NCBI RefSeq assembly: GCF_013408425.1 | Contig: NZ_JACBYV010000001.1 | Coordinates: forward strand, 186,001-250,000 | Reading direction: 5' to 3' | Origin: Pseudomonas flavescens | Lineage (GTDB): Bacteria; Pseudomonadota; Gammaproteobacteria; Pseudomonadales; Pseudomonadaceae | Length of the DNA: 64,000 bases | Part shown: positions 10,485-19,802 of the stretch, piece by piece | Numbering within the stretch: the stretch's first letter is position 1 | Layout of the letters: the number at the start of each line of letters is the position of its first letter | Notes under the pieces: model-generated | Databases searched by the model: none | What the model was told of the DNA's origin: nothing | The model's input: only the letters and a program-made list of their open reading frames with translations | Position numbers and translations under genes: made by a program

Positions 10485-10664
10485 TTACAGATCGAAATCG
10501 TATTCGGCCAACTGCTTGTGCAGGCGTCGCTCCTCGAGAAAGTTGTCGATGATGCGTCGCTTGGTCAGGTTGGTTTTCGCCACTTCCACGGGCGCTTCGC
10601 TGTTGTCCGTTTCGTCACTGACGAAGTCGTCTTCCAGTTCCAGGTCTTCTTTGCCGTTGCTCAT
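10485..10664 (-). CDS. Small acidic protein of the PA3496-like family
   Basis: 59 aa starting MSNGKEDLELEDDFVSDE: an acidic N-terminus and a basic, helical C-terminal half (TKRRIIDNFLEERRLHKQLAEYDFDL). It matches by eye the short Pseudomonas proteins named PA3496 family putative envelope integrity protein; molecular function is not established. The ATG at 10664 has GGGAG eight bases upstream; a GTG three codons earlier is too close to that site. It is transcribed away from nth, about 110 bp downstream of the nth stop on the same strand. Confidence 0.8.
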   Translation of the reverse strand: MSNGKEDLELEDDFVSDETDNSEAPVEVAKTNLTKRRIIDNFLEERRLHKQLAEYDFDL

Positions 10665-10771
10665 GCGCTTCACTCCCGGCTACAGGGGCCATTTGCCGAC
10701 CTTATAAGGGCAAACGTGAAGCGAGTAAAAAAGATTTTTTCAATCGACTCATACAAGAACTGTATGAAGCC

Positions 10772-11410
10772 TCAATCGTCGGAGGTTTTCAGTTTGTATT
10801 CGCACAGGTCCTCGATCCGGCAACTGCCGCAGCGCGGCTTGCGCGCCTGGCAAACGTAGCGTCCGTGCAGGATCAACCAGTGGTGGGCATCGAGGAGGAA
10901 ATCCCTGGGTACGAACTTCAGCAGTTTCTTCTCCACCTCCACCACATTCTTGCCTGGAGCGATGCCGGTACGATTGCTGACCCGGAAAATGTGCGTGTCC
11001 ACCGCCATGGTCAACTGCCGAAAAGCGGTATTGAGCACCACGTTGGCGGTCTTGCGACCGACGCCTGGCAGCGCCTCCAGCGCTTCACGGGATTGCGGAA
11101 CCTGGCTGCCGTGCAGCTCGACGAGCATGCGGCAGGTCTCGATGACGTTTTTGGCCTTGCTGTTGTACAGGCCGATGGTCTTGATGTATTCGCTGAGCCC
11201 TTCGACGCCCAGGGCCAGAATCGCTTCCGGGGTATTGGCCACCGGATAGAGTTTGGCGGTGGCCTTGTTGACCCCGACATCGGTGGCCTGAGCGGACAGA
11301 ATCACCGCGATCAGCAGTTCGAAGGGTGTGCTGTAGGCCAGCTCGGTCTTCGGCTCCGGGTTGTCTTCGTGCAGGCGGCGGAAGATTTCAAGGCGTTTGG
11401 CGGCGTTCAT
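10772..11410 (-). CDS. nth: Endonuclease III (DNA glycosylase/AP lyase)
   Basis: 212 aa, the expected length. The helix-hairpin-helix LPGVGRKTANVV carries catalytic K120, and D138 lies in VDTHIFRV. The [4Fe-4S] ligands are C187-x6-C194-x2-C197-x5-C203. It removes oxidised pyrimidines and nicks the abasic site in base-excision repair. It lies 31 bp downstream of the rnfB-like gene on the same strand, probably one transcript. Confidence 0.97.
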   Translation of the reverse strand: MNAAKRLEIFRRLHEDNPEPKTELAYSTPFELLIAVILSAQATDVGVNKATAKLYPVANTPEAILALGVEGLSEYIKTIGLYNSKAKNVIETCRMLVELHGSQVPQSREALEALPGVGRKTANVVLNTAFRQLTMAVDTHIFRVSNRTGIAPGKNVVEVEKKLLKFVPRDFLLDAHHWLILHGRYVCQARKPRCGSCRIEDLCEYKLKTSDD

Positions 11411-11441
11411 CGTCAGGGCGGTTCACGGTAGTCGGCGCGCT

Positions 11442-12782
11442 CTAGGTGGCGCTGATATGCGCTTGCAGCCGGCGTTCGGCGACGGCAAGGCGTTCGAGTG
11501 CTGCATTCAGGGTGTCGCTTTCGGTGTCAGCGCTGCGTTGCAGTCTGCTCAGGTCGGCACGGGCGTAGGCCAGGTCGGTTTTCAGCTGGCGCAGTTCGGC
11601 GCTCACGCCGGCCTTGTCGACCAGTACGCGCTGGGGCGCGGGTTTGCCACAGCGCTGCTCGGCATCGTGCAGCGCCTGTTGCGCCGCGGCGTAGTCTGCC
11701 CGCAAGGTACTCAGCAGGGCGTCATCGACGCCTCGACGTTCGCCGGACTGCAGCGCTGCGCGGCGGTTGGCGACTTCGATCTTGGCCTGTTTCAGCGCCT
11801 GCTCCCCGGCATCGGATGTCTTGTCGGAGGGGGTGGGCAGTCGCTCGTCCAACTGCCGTTGTGCCTTCTCGGCTGCCTGGCGCAGTGTATCGAGCTGTCG
11901 TCGCTGGTGGGCATCGGGCGCTTCGCCAAAGGCCTTGAGTGCTTTCTGCAACTGCGCACGGCTCATCGCCGCATCGATCTTCGCCCGTTTCAACGCGCCA
12001 TCGTCGCTGGCTGCCGCGACTGTGAGCGCTGATGGCACGGCGTGCTGAGCGACCTGGAGTGCCGCTGCGGCTTGCTCGCTGGCATGTTGCAGGGCATCGA
12101 GCTGCGCCGTGAACGGTGAGTCGGGGTGCATGGCCACCTGCTTGCGGATCTTCTCGTAGGCGACCTTGGCCATCGACGCTTCGATTTTCAGACGCTTGAG
12201 GCGTGCGGCCTGATCGTCATCGCTGGTGGCACGGCTAACCGCAGTTTCCGCCTGGGCGCGCGCGACCGGTGTGCTGCGTGCCGCGCGGCGGCGGGCATCG
12301 TCGCGGGCCTGGCGGGCCAGGCGTGCCTGATGGCGAGCACGAAACTGGTCGGCACGTTCGCGCTGAATGCTCGCCTGCGGCGCAGTCAGGGTGATCAGGT
12401 CGATGCAGTCCACCGGGCAGGGCGCGATGCACAGTTCGCAACCCGTGCATTCGTCGCTGATCACCGTATGCATCAGCTTGGCGGCGCCGACGATGGCATC
12501 CACCGGGCAGGCCTGGATGCATTTGGTGCAGCCGATGCACTCGGCTTCGCGGATCACCGCGATCTGCGCGGGTGTCGCCGGTAGCGCCAGTGGCAATTCC
12601 GGAACCTGCAGCAGGTTGGCCAGTGCGTGGATGGTGGCGGTGCCACCTGGCGGACACTTGTTGATCGCTTCGCCTGCAGCGATGCCCTCGGCATAAGGCT
12701 GGCAGCCCGGGTGGCCGCATTTACCGCATTGCGTCTGCGGTAGCAGGGCGTCTATGGCCGCGATGCGCAGGGCGTTGCTCAT
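11442..12782 (-). CDS. rnfB: RnfB/RsxB-like ferredoxin with long helical-repeat tail, lacking the membrane anchor
   Basis: 446 aa, more than twice the length of E. coli RsxB (192 aa). The Fe-S domain C19-x2-C22-x4-C27...C43 starts at the N-terminus, so the usual membrane helix is missing. Two [4Fe-4S] ferredoxin motifs follow: C82/C85/C88/C92 and C112/C115/C118/C122. From about residue 190 the protein is a charged, Ala-rich helical region with about four degenerate repeats beginning [27 protein letters not shown] and LRQLKTDLA. RnfB normally feeds electrons to the membrane Rnf complex, but no rnfA, C, D, G or E is adjacent here. The start at 12782 is where the family N-terminus begins. Electron carriage is well supported; partner unknown. 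Confidence 0.88.
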   Translation of the reverse strand: MSNALRIAAIDALLPQTQCGKCGHPGCQPYAEGIAAGEAINKCPPGGTATIHALANLLQVPELPLALPATPAQIAVIREAECIGCTKCIQACPVDAIVGAAKLMHTVISDECTGCELCIAPCPVDCIDLITLTAPQASIQRERADQFRARHQARLARQARDDARRRAARSTPVARAQAETAVSRATSDDDQAARLKRLKIEASMAKVAYEKIRKQVAMHPDSPFTAQLDALQHASEQAAAALQVAQHAVPSALTVAAASDDGALKRAKIDAAMSRAQLQKALKAFGEAPDAHQRRQLDTLRQAAEKAQRQLDERLPTPSDKTSDAGEQALKQAKIEVANRRAALQSGERRGVDDALLSTLRADYAAAQQALHDAEQRCGKPAPQRVLVDKAGVSAELRQLKTDLAYARADLSRLQRSADTESDTLNAALERLAVAERRLQAHISAT

Positions 12783-12948
12783 GGTCGAGGCACGCGGCGT
12801 CGCTCGCACGGGGTCTGCCCGTGGGAGCGCATGCAGGAAAGGTCGCGAGATTCGATCATGGGTGTTGCTGGTCTGGCTGAAACGTTGGCCGTGCATTATC
12901 CGGCATGCGCCGCGCCCGGTACAGCAGCACGGCGTCGCCTGGGCTGAC

Positions 12949-13752
12949 TCAGGGCTTGTTGCGGGCGCGGCTGGCCTTGCGCCACAGCCAACGGACCAGC
13001 AGGGCCAGCGGGAACAGGATGATCACGAAGGGAATGCCGTAGCCGAGCAGCTTGAGGGCTTCCGTAGCGCCTTCGGTGGCGTTGTCGAGCATACCGCCAG
13101 CGGCTTCGCCAATACGTGCCAGGCGGCCGATCGGTTCGCCCTCGGTACTGAAACTCAGGGTCAGCAGGTTGGTGGTAAGACGGCGCTGCTGCTGGGCAGA
13201 CTGCTGGGCCGCGCCCGCCAGCTGCACCTCCACCTCGGCCAGTTCCCGGGCCAGGGCGAGCATGTCGCTGACGCTGAGGTCTCCACGGGCCTGATACTGC
13301 AGCAGGGTTTTCTGCTGGCGTTCCAGGCGCTGGCGTTGCTGCTCGGTATCGTTGACGGCCTGGGCGAGGTCCTCGGCCCGGGTGTGACGGCTCTGCAGCT
13401 CGCCGCCTTCGCCGGCAAAGCCAACCAGCGGCTCGACGCCCGCCGGAGCGATGCGCACGGTAATGCTGGCTGCCTGGTAGTGGCCCTGGCTCTGCTCGAT
13501 GGCCAGCAGGTCGCACTGGCCGAAGCGCTGGCTGCTGCACGCTTCACGCACGGCCGCCAGGCGCGGTTCGACCTGCTCGACGGGGAGGCGAATGCCCACG
13601 CTGTGCTCGTATGCGAGGAACGCGCCCGGCTGCGCGGTTTCACCCAATAGGGCCGCGCCATCGGGCGAGCGGCTGTCGCCGGACGGCGAGCAACCGCCGA
13701 ACAACAGCAGCGAGGCGAAGAGGGCGAGCAGTGGGGGACGATTGAGAAACAT
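12949..13752 (-). CDS. DUF4349 lipoprotein with coiled coil and C-terminal membrane helix
   Basis: 267 aa. The signal peptide ends in a lipobox (LLLFGGC). A beta-rich domain follows with paired cysteines, then a coiled coil (about 125-195, rich in Q, R and [19 protein letters not shown]). Near the C-terminus is a hydrophobic segment ([18 protein letters not shown]) followed by basic residues. This is the DUF4349 architecture. Function unknown; an envelope protein anchored by its lipid and/or the C-terminal helix is inferred. The start at 13752 has GAGG about nine bases upstream. Monocistronic by appearance. Confidence 0.85.
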   Translation of the reverse strand: MFLNRPPLLALFASLLLFGGCSPSGDSRSPDGAALLGETAQPGAFLAYEHSVGIRLPVEQVEPRLAAVREACSSQRFGQCDLLAIEQSQGHYQAASITVRIAPAGVEPLVGFAGEGGELQSRHTRAEDLAQAVNDTEQQRQRLERQQKTLLQYQARGDLSVSDMLALARELAEVEVQLAGAAQQSAQQQRRLTTNLLTLSFSTEGEPIGRLARIGEAAGGMLDNATEGATEALKLLGYGIPFVIILFPLALLVRWLWRKASRARNKP

Positions 13753-13952
13753 CCTTGTACCTCGAGAGCTGTTGACGGTGTTGCTCCGCGCCTGCCAGGG
13801 CAGCATCAAGGCGGAGGTGGGGCGCAGTCCGATCGTTGCTCACGCTCTGCGTGGCAATGCCTCTCGGATGCACTATGTCCGATACTCAGTACATAAGGTG
13901 GATCGTGGCGCGTAGCTGAGGCTTTACCCAGCCACAATCTCGCGGTCAAAGC

Positions 13953-13978
13953 GGTGGATGAAAAGCGCGTCATCCACC
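13953..13978. repeat. Palindromic GGTGGATGA repeat
   Basis: Inverted repeat GGTGGATGA ... TCATCCACC around an 8-base spacer, immediately downstream of the end of metG (minus strand) and upstream of the DUF4349 gene. The sequence type (GGTGGAT...ATCCACC) is, from memory, a common dispersed intergenic element in some Pseudomonas. It could also help end metG transcription, but no T-run follows. Confidence 0.5.
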
Positions 13979-13996
13979 CTATGGCCACTAACGCGC

Positions 13997-16039
13997 TTAC
14001 TTGACGCGCTGACCCGGCTTGGCGCCGCTGTCCGGGCTGAGCAAGTAGATTTCTTCGCCGCCAGGGCCTGCAGCCAGCACCATGCCTTCCGACACGCCGA
14101 ACTTCATCTTGCGTGCGGCCAGGTTGGCCACGTACAGCGTCAGGCGACCTTCGAGCTTGCTTGGGTCCGGATAAGCGCTCTTGATGCCGGAAAACACGTT
14201 GCGCTTCTCGTCACCGATATCCAGGGTGAGGCGCAGCAGCTTGTCGGCACCTTCCACGAACTCGCACTTCTCGATCAGCGCGATACGCAGGTCGACCGCC
14301 GCGAAGGCGTCGAAGGCGATTTCGGCGGCCAGCGGATCCTTCGTCAGTTCGCCATTGCCTCGGGGAGCGTCCTGCTGGGCGGCGGCGGCCAGGTCTTCCT
14401 TGGAGGCTTCGACCATGGCGTCGACCTTGGCCGCTTCGATGCGGCTGAGCAGTGGGGTGAACGGATTCAACTGATGATCGGCCAGCGGCGTGGCCAGGTC
14501 ATCCCAGGCCAGCGGTGCGACGTTGAGGAAGGCTTCGGCATCGCGCGCCAGATGCGGCAGCACCGGCTTGAGGAAGATCACCAGTTGACGGAACAGGTTG
14601 ACGCCCAAAGAACAGACCGCCTGCACCTCGTCGGCCTTGCCTTCCTGCTTGGCCAGCGACCATGGCGCCTTGTCGGCGATCCAGGCATTGGCCCGGTCGG
14701 CCAGGGCCATGATTTCACGCATGGCGCGAGCGAAGTCGCGGCTCTCGTAGGCTTCGGCGATGCTCGGTGCGGCGCTCTGGAAAGCATTCCACAGCTCAGG
14801 TTCGGGGTTGGCCGCTACCAGCACGCCGGCATTGCCCTTGTGGATGAAGCCGGCGCAACGGCTGGCGATGTTGACCACCTTGCCGACCAGGTCCGAATTG
14901 ACCTTCTGGATGAAGTCCTCGAGGTTCAGGTCGAGATCATCGACGCCACGCCCGAGCTTGGCCGCGTAGTAGTAGCGCAGATATTCCGGGTTGAGGTGAT
15001 CCAGATAGGTGCGCGCCTTGATGAAGGTGCCGCGCGACTTGGACATCTTCTGTCCGTTCACGGTCAGGTAGCCGTGCACGTTGATGGCGGTCGGTTTGCG
15101 GTAGCCGGCACCTTCGAGCATGGCAGGCCAGAACAGGGCGTGGAAGTTGACGATGTCCTTGCCGATGAAGTGATACACCTCGGCGCTGGAATCCTTCTTC
15201 CAGAACGCGTCGAAATCCAGTTCCGGGCGACGTGCGCAGAGGTTCTTGAAGCTGGCCATGTAGCCGATCGGCGCATCCAGCCAGACGTAGAAATACTTGC
15301 CCGGCTCGTCGGGAATCTCGAAGCCGAAGTAGGGTGCATCACGGCTGATGTCCCACTCGTGCAGGCCGCCATCGAGCCATTCGGCGAGCTTGTTGGCGAC
15401 CGAGTCCTGCAGCGTGCCGCTACGCGTCCATTTCTGCAGCATGTCCTGGAACTGCGGCAGCTTGAAGAAGAAATGCTTGGAGTCCTTGAGCACCGGCACC
15501 GCACCGGAAATAGCCGAACGCGGGTCTTTCAGTTCGGTGGGCTCGTAGGTGGCACCGCATTTTTCGCAGTTGTCGCCGTACTGGTCGGGTGTCGCGCATT
15601 TCGGGCAGGTGCCCTTGATGAAGCGATCGGCCAGGAACATGCCTTTTTCCGGGTCGAAATACTGGGTCACCGAGCGAGTGGCAATGTGGCCATTGTCACG
15701 CAGCGCCTTGTAGATCGACTCCGACAGCTCGCGGTTTTCCGGCGAGTGGGTGGAGTGGAAGTTGTCGAACTCCACCAGGAAGTCGGCGAAGTCACCGCTG
15801 TGCTCGGCCTTGACGCCGTCGATCAGCTGTTCGGCGGTGATGCCTTCCTTTTCTGCACGCAGCATGATGGCCGAGCCGTGGGCATCGTCCGCGCAGACGT
15901 AGATGCACTGGTTGCCGCGCAGTTTCTGGTAGCGCACCCACATGTCGGTCTGGATGTACTCGAGCATGTGGCCAAGGTGGATCGAACCGTTGGCGTAGGG
16001 CAGGGCGCTGGTAACGAGAATCTGGCGAGCTTGGGACAT
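13997..16039 (-). CDS. metG: Methionyl-tRNA synthetase
   Basis: 680 aa, full length for the dimeric form. HLGH (HIGH motif) lies at 21-24, and the KMSKS motif is in [11 protein letters not shown] zinc-knuckle insertion has the pairs CPKC and CEKC. The C-terminal EMAP/tRNA-binding domain (about 575-680) ends KPGQRVK. It charges tRNA-Met. The start at 16039 opens with the conserved [18 protein letters not shown]; the open frame continuing upstream is non-family sequence. Neighbours mrp and csp/dcd on the other side match a conserved Pseudomonas order. Confidence 0.97.
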   Translation of the reverse strand: MSQARQILVTSALPYANGSIHLGHMLEYIQTDMWVRYQKLRGNQCIYVCADDAHGSAIMLRAEKEGITAEQLIDGVKAEHSGDFADFLVEFDNFHSTHSPENRELSESIYKALRDNGHIATRSVTQYFDPEKGMFLADRFIKGTCPKCATPDQYGDNCEKCGATYEPTELKDPRSAISGAVPVLKDSKHFFFKLPQFQDMLQKWTRSGTLQDSVANKLAEWLDGGLHEWDISRDAPYFGFEIPDEPGKYFYVWLDAPIGYMASFKNLCARRPELDFDAFWKKDSSAEVYHFIGKDIVNFHALFWPAMLEGAGYRKPTAINVHGYLTVNGQKMSKSRGTFIKARTYLDHLNPEYLRYYYAAKLGRGVDDLDLNLEDFIQKVNSDLVGKVVNIASRCAGFIHKGNAGVLVAANPEPELWNAFQSAAPSIAEAYESRDFARAMREIMALADRANAWIADKAPWSLAKQEGKADEVQAVCSLGVNLFRQLVIFLKPVLPHLARDAEAFLNVAPLAWDDLATPLADHQLNPFTPLLSRIEAAKVDAMVEASKEDLAAAAQQDAPRGNGELTKDPLAAEIAFDAFAAVDLRIALIEKCEFVEGADKLLRLTLDIGDEKRNVFSGIKSAYPDPSKLEGRLTLYVANLAARKMKFGVSEGMVLAAGPGGEEIYLLSPDSGAKPGQRVK

Positions 16040-16191
16040 TGTCAGGCTGTCATCGGGTGAAGGGAGGTCGGTCACTATAAAGTAACCGGGCGCGTTCCGG
16101 CCAGCGGGCAAATAGCGCTGACATCGACTTGAATTTAGAGGCGTAAGCGGGTTCCAACGGGAACCTTCCGCTCCCAGCAAGGAGATGAACC

Positions 16192-16884
16192 ATGCCTGCA
16201 GTTTTACGTCCGCTCGCCTGTGCCACCGCTCTGGCTCTGTTGGTTGGCTGTGCCTCGAACAACCCCTACGACAACGCCGGTGGTGGCGCAGCCAGCGGCG
16301 GTGGCCACCGTACTGCCACCTACGGCGGCCTGGCGGCGCTTGCCGGTGCGGCGGTCGGCGCTGCAATCAGCCACGATGACCGCGGCAAGGGCGCGGCCAT
16401 TGGTGCCGTGCTCGCCGGCGCTGCGGGTGCCGGCTACGGCTACTACGCCGACCGTCAGGAGGCCGAGCTGCGCCGCAGCATGGAGGGCACTGGTGTCGAG
16501 GTGCAGCGTCAGGGGGATGACATCAAGCTGATCATGCCCGGCAATATCACCTTCGCCACCGACTCCGCGGATATCGCGCCCAGCTTCTATGCACCGCTGA
16601 ACAACCTGGCGACCTCGTTCCAGCAGTTCCAGAACAACAGCATCGAGATCGTCGGTTACACCGACAGCACCGGTTCACGTCAGCACAACATGGCGCTGTC
16701 CCAGCGTCGTGCGCAGAGCGTGACCAGCTACCTGACCGCCCAGGGCATCGACGGCAGCCGCCTGTCCAGCCGCGGTGCCGGCCCGGACCAGCCGATCGCC
16801 GACAACGCCACTGCCGATGGGCGTGCGCAAAACCGTCGCGTCGAGGTGAATCTCAAGCCGCTGCCCAGTCAGCCCGTGCAATGA
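16192..16884 (+). CDS. OmpA-family lipoprotein (YiaD-like)
   Basis: 230 aa. The signal peptide ends with lipobox LLVGC. A glycine-zipper segment ([20 protein letters not shown], about 45-90) resembles a membrane-inserting hairpin. The C-terminal OmpA domain (about 110-225) has the peptidoglycan-binding elements VGYTDSTGS and NRRVEV. It probably tethers the outer membrane to the cell wall. A good AAGGAG ribosome-binding site stands about eight bases before the ATG. This is one of three OmpA-domain lipoproteins in the window. A small GC-rich hairpin follows the stop. Confidence 0.93.
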   Translation: MPAVLRPLACATALALLVGCASNNPYDNAGGGAASGGGHRTATYGGLAALAGAAVGAAISHDDRGKGAAIGAVLAGAAGAGYGYYADRQEAELRRSMEGTGVEVQRQGDDIKLIMPGNITFATDSADIAPSFYAPLNNLATSFQQFQNNSIEIVGYTDSTGSRQHNMALSQRRAQSVTSYLTAQGIDGSRLSSRGAGPDQPIADNATADGRAQNRRVEVNLKPLPSQPVQ

Positions 16885-16978
16885 GCATCGCAGGCTGGGG
16901 GCCTGCGGGTCTCCGGTCTGCATCTGGCTTGTAGCTCGGGTAGGATAGGCGTCTTTCCTGCCATCTCCGGAGCCAAGC

Positions 16979-18073
16979 ATGAGCGCTGATATCCGCGCCG
17001 CGGTCGAAGCCGTGTTGCGCCAGTACACCGATCCCCATCTCGATCAGGATCCGCTCAGCGCCGGTTGCGTGCGCGCCATCGACGTCATGGGCGACCAGGT
17101 CAGCGTGAAGCTCGAACTGGGCTACGCTGCTGCGCTGTTCAAGCAGGGCTGGGCGCAGTTGCTGCAACTCGCCATCGAGAATATCGAAGGTGTACGCAGC
17201 GCCAGCGTAACGGTGAACTGCGTGATCGCCGCCCACAAGGCGCAGGCTCAGGTGCCGGCCCTGGCCAACGTCAAGAACGTCATCGCCGTGGCGTCCGGCA
17301 AGGGTGGGGTGGGCAAGTCCACCACCGCTGCCAACCTGGCCCTGGCATTGGCCCGCGAGGGCGCACGGGTGGGCATTCTCGATGCGGATATCTATGGGCC
17401 CAGCCAGGGCATCATGTTCGGCATTGCCGAAGGCACGCGGCCTCAGGTCCGTGAGCAGAAGTGGTTCGTGCCGCTCGAAGCCCATGGCGTGCAGGTGATG
17501 TCCATGGCTTTTCTCACCGACGACAACACCCCGGTGGTGTGGCGCGGGCCGATGGTCTCTGGCGCGTTGCTGCAGTTGGTCACCCAGACGGCCTGGGATG
17601 ACCTCGATTATCTGATCATCGACATGCCGCCCGGCACTGGAGATATCCACCTGACCCTGGCGCAGAAAGTCCCGGTGGCGGGGGCGGTCATCGTCACCAC
17701 GCCGCAGGATCTGGCCCTGCTCGACGCCCGCAAGGGCGTCGAGATGTTCCGCAAGGTGAACATTCCGGTGCTGGGCGTCGTGGAGAACATGGCCGTGCAC
17801 ATCTGTTCCAGCTGCGGCCATGCCGAGCATCTATTCGGTGAAGGGGGGGGCGAGAAGCTGGCTGCCCAGTTCGGCGTCGATCTGCTGGCCTCCATGCCAC
17901 TGTCCATGGCCATTCGCATGCAGGCCGACGGCGGCAAACCGACGACCATCGCCGATCCGGAAAGCCAGATCGCCATGCTCTATCAGCAGGTAGCCCGTCA
18001 GGTCGGTGCGCGTATCGCCTCGAGTGCGGCGACGGCGCAGGTTATGCCGACCATCGTCATCGCTGACGATTGA
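16979..18073 (+). CDS. apbC: Iron-sulfur cluster carrier ATPase Mrp/ApbC
   Basis: 364 aa. An N-terminal MIP18-like domain (about 1-85) precedes a ParA/MinD-type P-loop ATPase with deviant Walker A GKGGVGKST at 107-115 and the CSSC pair (VHICSSCGH) that holds the transferable [4Fe-4S] cluster. It delivers Fe-S clusters to apo-proteins in the cytoplasm. (The name Mrp here is unrelated to the Mrp antiporter genes at 53 kb.) The terminator at 18122 closes the transcript. Confidence 0.95.
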   Translation: MSADIRAAVEAVLRQYTDPHLDQDPLSAGCVRAIDVMGDQVSVKLELGYAAALFKQGWAQLLQLAIENIEGVRSASVTVNCVIAAHKAQAQVPALANVKNVIAVASGKGGVGKSTTAANLALALAREGARVGILDADIYGPSQGIMFGIAEGTRPQVREQKWFVPLEAHGVQVMSMAFLTDDNTPVVWRGPMVSGALLQLVTQTAWDDLDYLIIDMPPGTGDIHLTLAQKVPVAGAVIVTTPQDLALLDARKGVEMFRKVNIPVLGVVENMAVHICSSCGHAEHLFGEGGGEKLAAQFGVDLLASMPLSMAIRMQADGGKPTTIADPESQIAMLYQQVARQVGARIASSAATAQVMPTIVIADD

Positions 18074-18121
18074 AAACCGCTGCGCGCCCGCCTGGCGGGC
18101 GCGCAGGTAAATCGCAGGCAT

Positions 18122-18151
18122 AAAAAAACCCCGCCGAAGCGGGGTTTTTTA
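18122..18151. terminator. Bidirectional terminator between apbC and csp
   Basis: AAAAACCCCGC - CGAA - GCGGGGTTTTTT: a GC-rich stem with a tetraloop, A-run on one side and T-run on the other, between two convergent genes. A textbook bidirectional intrinsic terminator. Confidence 0.92.
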
Positions 18152-18164
18152 TAGAAAGAGCAGG

Positions 18165-18374
18165 TTAGATAACCTGAACTTCCTCAGCTTGCATGCCTTT
18201 CTGACCACGGGTGGCCACGAAGGAAACTTGCTGGCCTTCTTTCAGGCTCTTGAAGCCATCGCTCTGGATAGCTTTGAAGTGTACGAACAGGTCGTCACCG
18301 GATTGCGGAGTGATGAAGCCGTAGCCTTTCTCATCGTTGAACCACTTAACGGTGCCATTCTGACGATTGGACAT
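18165..18374 (-). CDS. Cold-shock protein (CspA family)
   Basis: 69 aa single cold-shock domain starting [23 protein letters not shown]1 (KGYGFI) and RNP2 (LFVHF) are intact. It binds single-stranded RNA/DNA and acts as an RNA chaperone. The ATG at 18374 has a strong AGGAG; the longer frame to 18440 is non-family. The untranslated leader is probably long (about 150 bases if the promoter proposed near 18526-18555 is right), as in cold-regulated csp genes, but cold induction is not shown by sequence alone. Confidence 0.95.
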   Translation of the reverse strand: MSNRQNGTVKWFNDEKGYGFITPQSGDDLFVHFKAIQSDGFKSLKEGQQVSFVATRGQKGMQAEEVQVI

Positions 18375-18702
18375 GTGATGTCTCCTAATATCTAAATAAA
18401 TAACAGCCCTGGAATAGGACCAGGCCGGGACTGAGTGCAACGAGTACTAGGAGTCGGACGATGTTTGGATCGAAATCTAGGCATCATGTAGCGATTCGCG
18501 GTGACACATGCAGCACAGTGGGGTCACCATACCCGCTTTTTTCGGGAAGTGCGAATGGTCTGTAAGTCTTTCTGCGATTTCCTTGCATTCTCCTCGTTGG
18601 CTTATAGCCGAAACGCTGTGTCAAGAGGCTTTGAACCCGAACCTTCAGCCCGGTAAGATGCGCTCACTTTTTCACCGAACAGACCTTCAGGACGGCCCCG
18701 CC
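18375..18702. other. Divergent intergenic region csp/dcd
   Basis: 328 bp without a gene. The left half carries the csp 5' leader (minus strand) and its AGGAG site. The right half carries whatever drives dcd. A possible sigma-70 promoter for csp is listed separately. No convincing -35/-10 pair was found for dcd, and no small open frame here looks real. Confidence 0.6.
18526..18555 (-). promoter_or_regulatory. Possible sigma-70 promoter of csp
   Basis: On the minus strand TTCGCA (18555-18550), an 18-base spacer, then TATGGT (18531-18526). The match is moderate. It would give a leader of roughly 140-150 bases before the csp ATG, consistent with a cspA-like gene. Confidence 0.35.
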
Positions 18703-19269
18703 ATGAGCATCAAATCAGACAAGTGGATTCGCCGCATGGCCCAGGAACACGGCATGATCGAGCCGTTCGTCGAGCGCCAGGTGCGTAGCGAAGGCGGTCA
18801 GCAACTGATCTCCTACGGTGTGTCGAGCTACGGCTACGACGTGCGCTGCGCCGATGAATTCAAGGTCTTCACGAATATCAACTCCGCCACCGTCGACCCG
18901 AAGAATTTCGATGAGAAAAGCTTCGTCGATATCAAGAGTGACGTGTGCATCATCCCGCCGAACTCGTTCGCCCTGGCTCGTACCGTGGAGTTCTTCCGTA
19001 TTCCTCGCAACGTGCTGACCATCTGCCTGGGCAAGAGCACCTACGCGCGCTGCGGCATCATCGTCAACGTCACGCCGCTGGAGCCGGAATGGGAAGGGCA
19101 CGTGACCCTGGAGTTTTCCAACACCACCACACTGCCCGCGAAGATCTATGCCAACGAGGGCGTTGCGCAGATGCTGTTCCTCGAGTCCGACGAGGCCTGT
19201 GAGGTGTCGTACAAGGACCGTGGCGGCAAGTATCAGGGGCAGCGCGGGGTCACCCTGCCCAGGGCCTGA
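18703..19269 (+). CDS. dcd: dCTP deaminase
   Basis: 188 aa, family length. The trimeric dUTPase/dCTP-deaminase fold motifs are visible: [10 protein letters not shown] (substrate loop), [19 protein letters not shown] with the catalytic Glu region, and the C-terminal [13 protein letters not shown]. It deaminates dCTP to dUTP for dTTP supply. The start at 18703 opens with [13 protein letters not shown], the conserved N-terminus; the open frame to 18508 is not family sequence. Confidence 0.97.
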   Translation: MSIKSDKWIRRMAQEHGMIEPFVERQVRSEGGQQLISYGVSSYGYDVRCADEFKVFTNINSATVDPKNFDEKSFVDIKSDVCIIPPNSFALARTVEFFRIPRNVLTICLGKSTYARCGIIVNVTPLEPEWEGHVTLEFSNTTTLPAKIYANEGVAQMLFLESDEACEVSYKDRGGKYQGQRGVTLPRA

Positions 19270-19295
19270 TACGGCCTCTGCGGCGCGCTGCCAAG

Positions 19296-19321
19296 AAACC
19301 GGGATTTTCCCGGTTTTTTTG
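19296..19321 (+). terminator. Rho-independent terminator after dcd
   Basis: AAACCGGGA - TTT - TCCCGGTTT followed by more T residues, 27 bp past the dcd stop. Confidence 0.9.
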
Positions 19322-19376
19322 TGCGCAGCGGTTACCCGATGCTCAAGATCTTGACGGCGTGGGGTCAAATCGCAGG

Positions 19377-19399
19377 CAAAAAAATGGGCGCTTCATGCG
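19377..19399 (-). terminator. Intrinsic terminator pointing leftward, no recognised gene in front of it
   Basis: On the minus strand GGGCGC - ATGAA - GCGCCC followed by ATTTTTTT. It stops transcription entering from the right on the minus strand. The nearest known minus-strand gene upstream of it is the nitrate transporter ATPase, which ends at 19803, 400 bp away. A minus-strand open frame of 77 codons (19410-19643) stops 11 bp before the hairpin; see findings. Confidence 0.75.
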
Positions 19400-19556
19400 C
19401 CCGGAGAAATCAATCGATGCCTAGTTTCTGAGTGGATGCGCCCCATGAAGTTCCAAAGGATTTATAGGGCGAACTGTTCACGGGTGGCAGGTCTACATGG
19501 TTATCAAGGCGCGCGACTTCGCGTGCCAGCAACAATGCCACCGCTGGAGACACACT

Positions 19557-19784
19557 ATGAGTCAATGGAATATCGCCTACAGCAGAGATGAGGCGGCAGA
19601 AGTCCTCAAGGTCAAATCGAAAGACAAACCCAGTCTGGAACAAGCCGTGATCTGGCTGCTGGAGTGGGCCGAAGAGAATCTGGAGCGCCTCGAACCGAAG
19701 GAGCAGCCCCGTGAGGAGCAGACTCCCGCAGTTCGCCTGGAGGAGCGCTTCGGCATCACCATCACCGGCATCGCCCGAGACTGA
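19557..19784 (+). CDS. Small hypothetical protein
   Basis: 75 aa starting MSQWNIAYSRDEAAEVLKVK. Charged and mostly helical, with no membrane segment. The ATG has GGAGA eight bases upstream. The C-terminal half has the strong third-position GC of native genes. I do not recognise the family. It stands alone after dcd and converges with the nitrate transporter operon 18 bp away, with no terminator visible between them. Confidence 0.65.
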   Translation: MSQWNIAYSRDEAAEVLKVKSKDKPSLEQAVIWLLEWAEENLERLEPKEQPREEQTPAVRLEERFGITITGIARD

Positions 19785-19802
19785 CGACCATGCGGCTCGG
19801 GC

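Noticed and set aside
13958..16060. 700-codon plus-strand open frame opposite metG
   Set aside because: Antisense shadow of metG, a full-length recognised enzyme; no signal, domain or ribosome site supports it. The same holds for the 708-codon frame opposite dinG (40520-42646).
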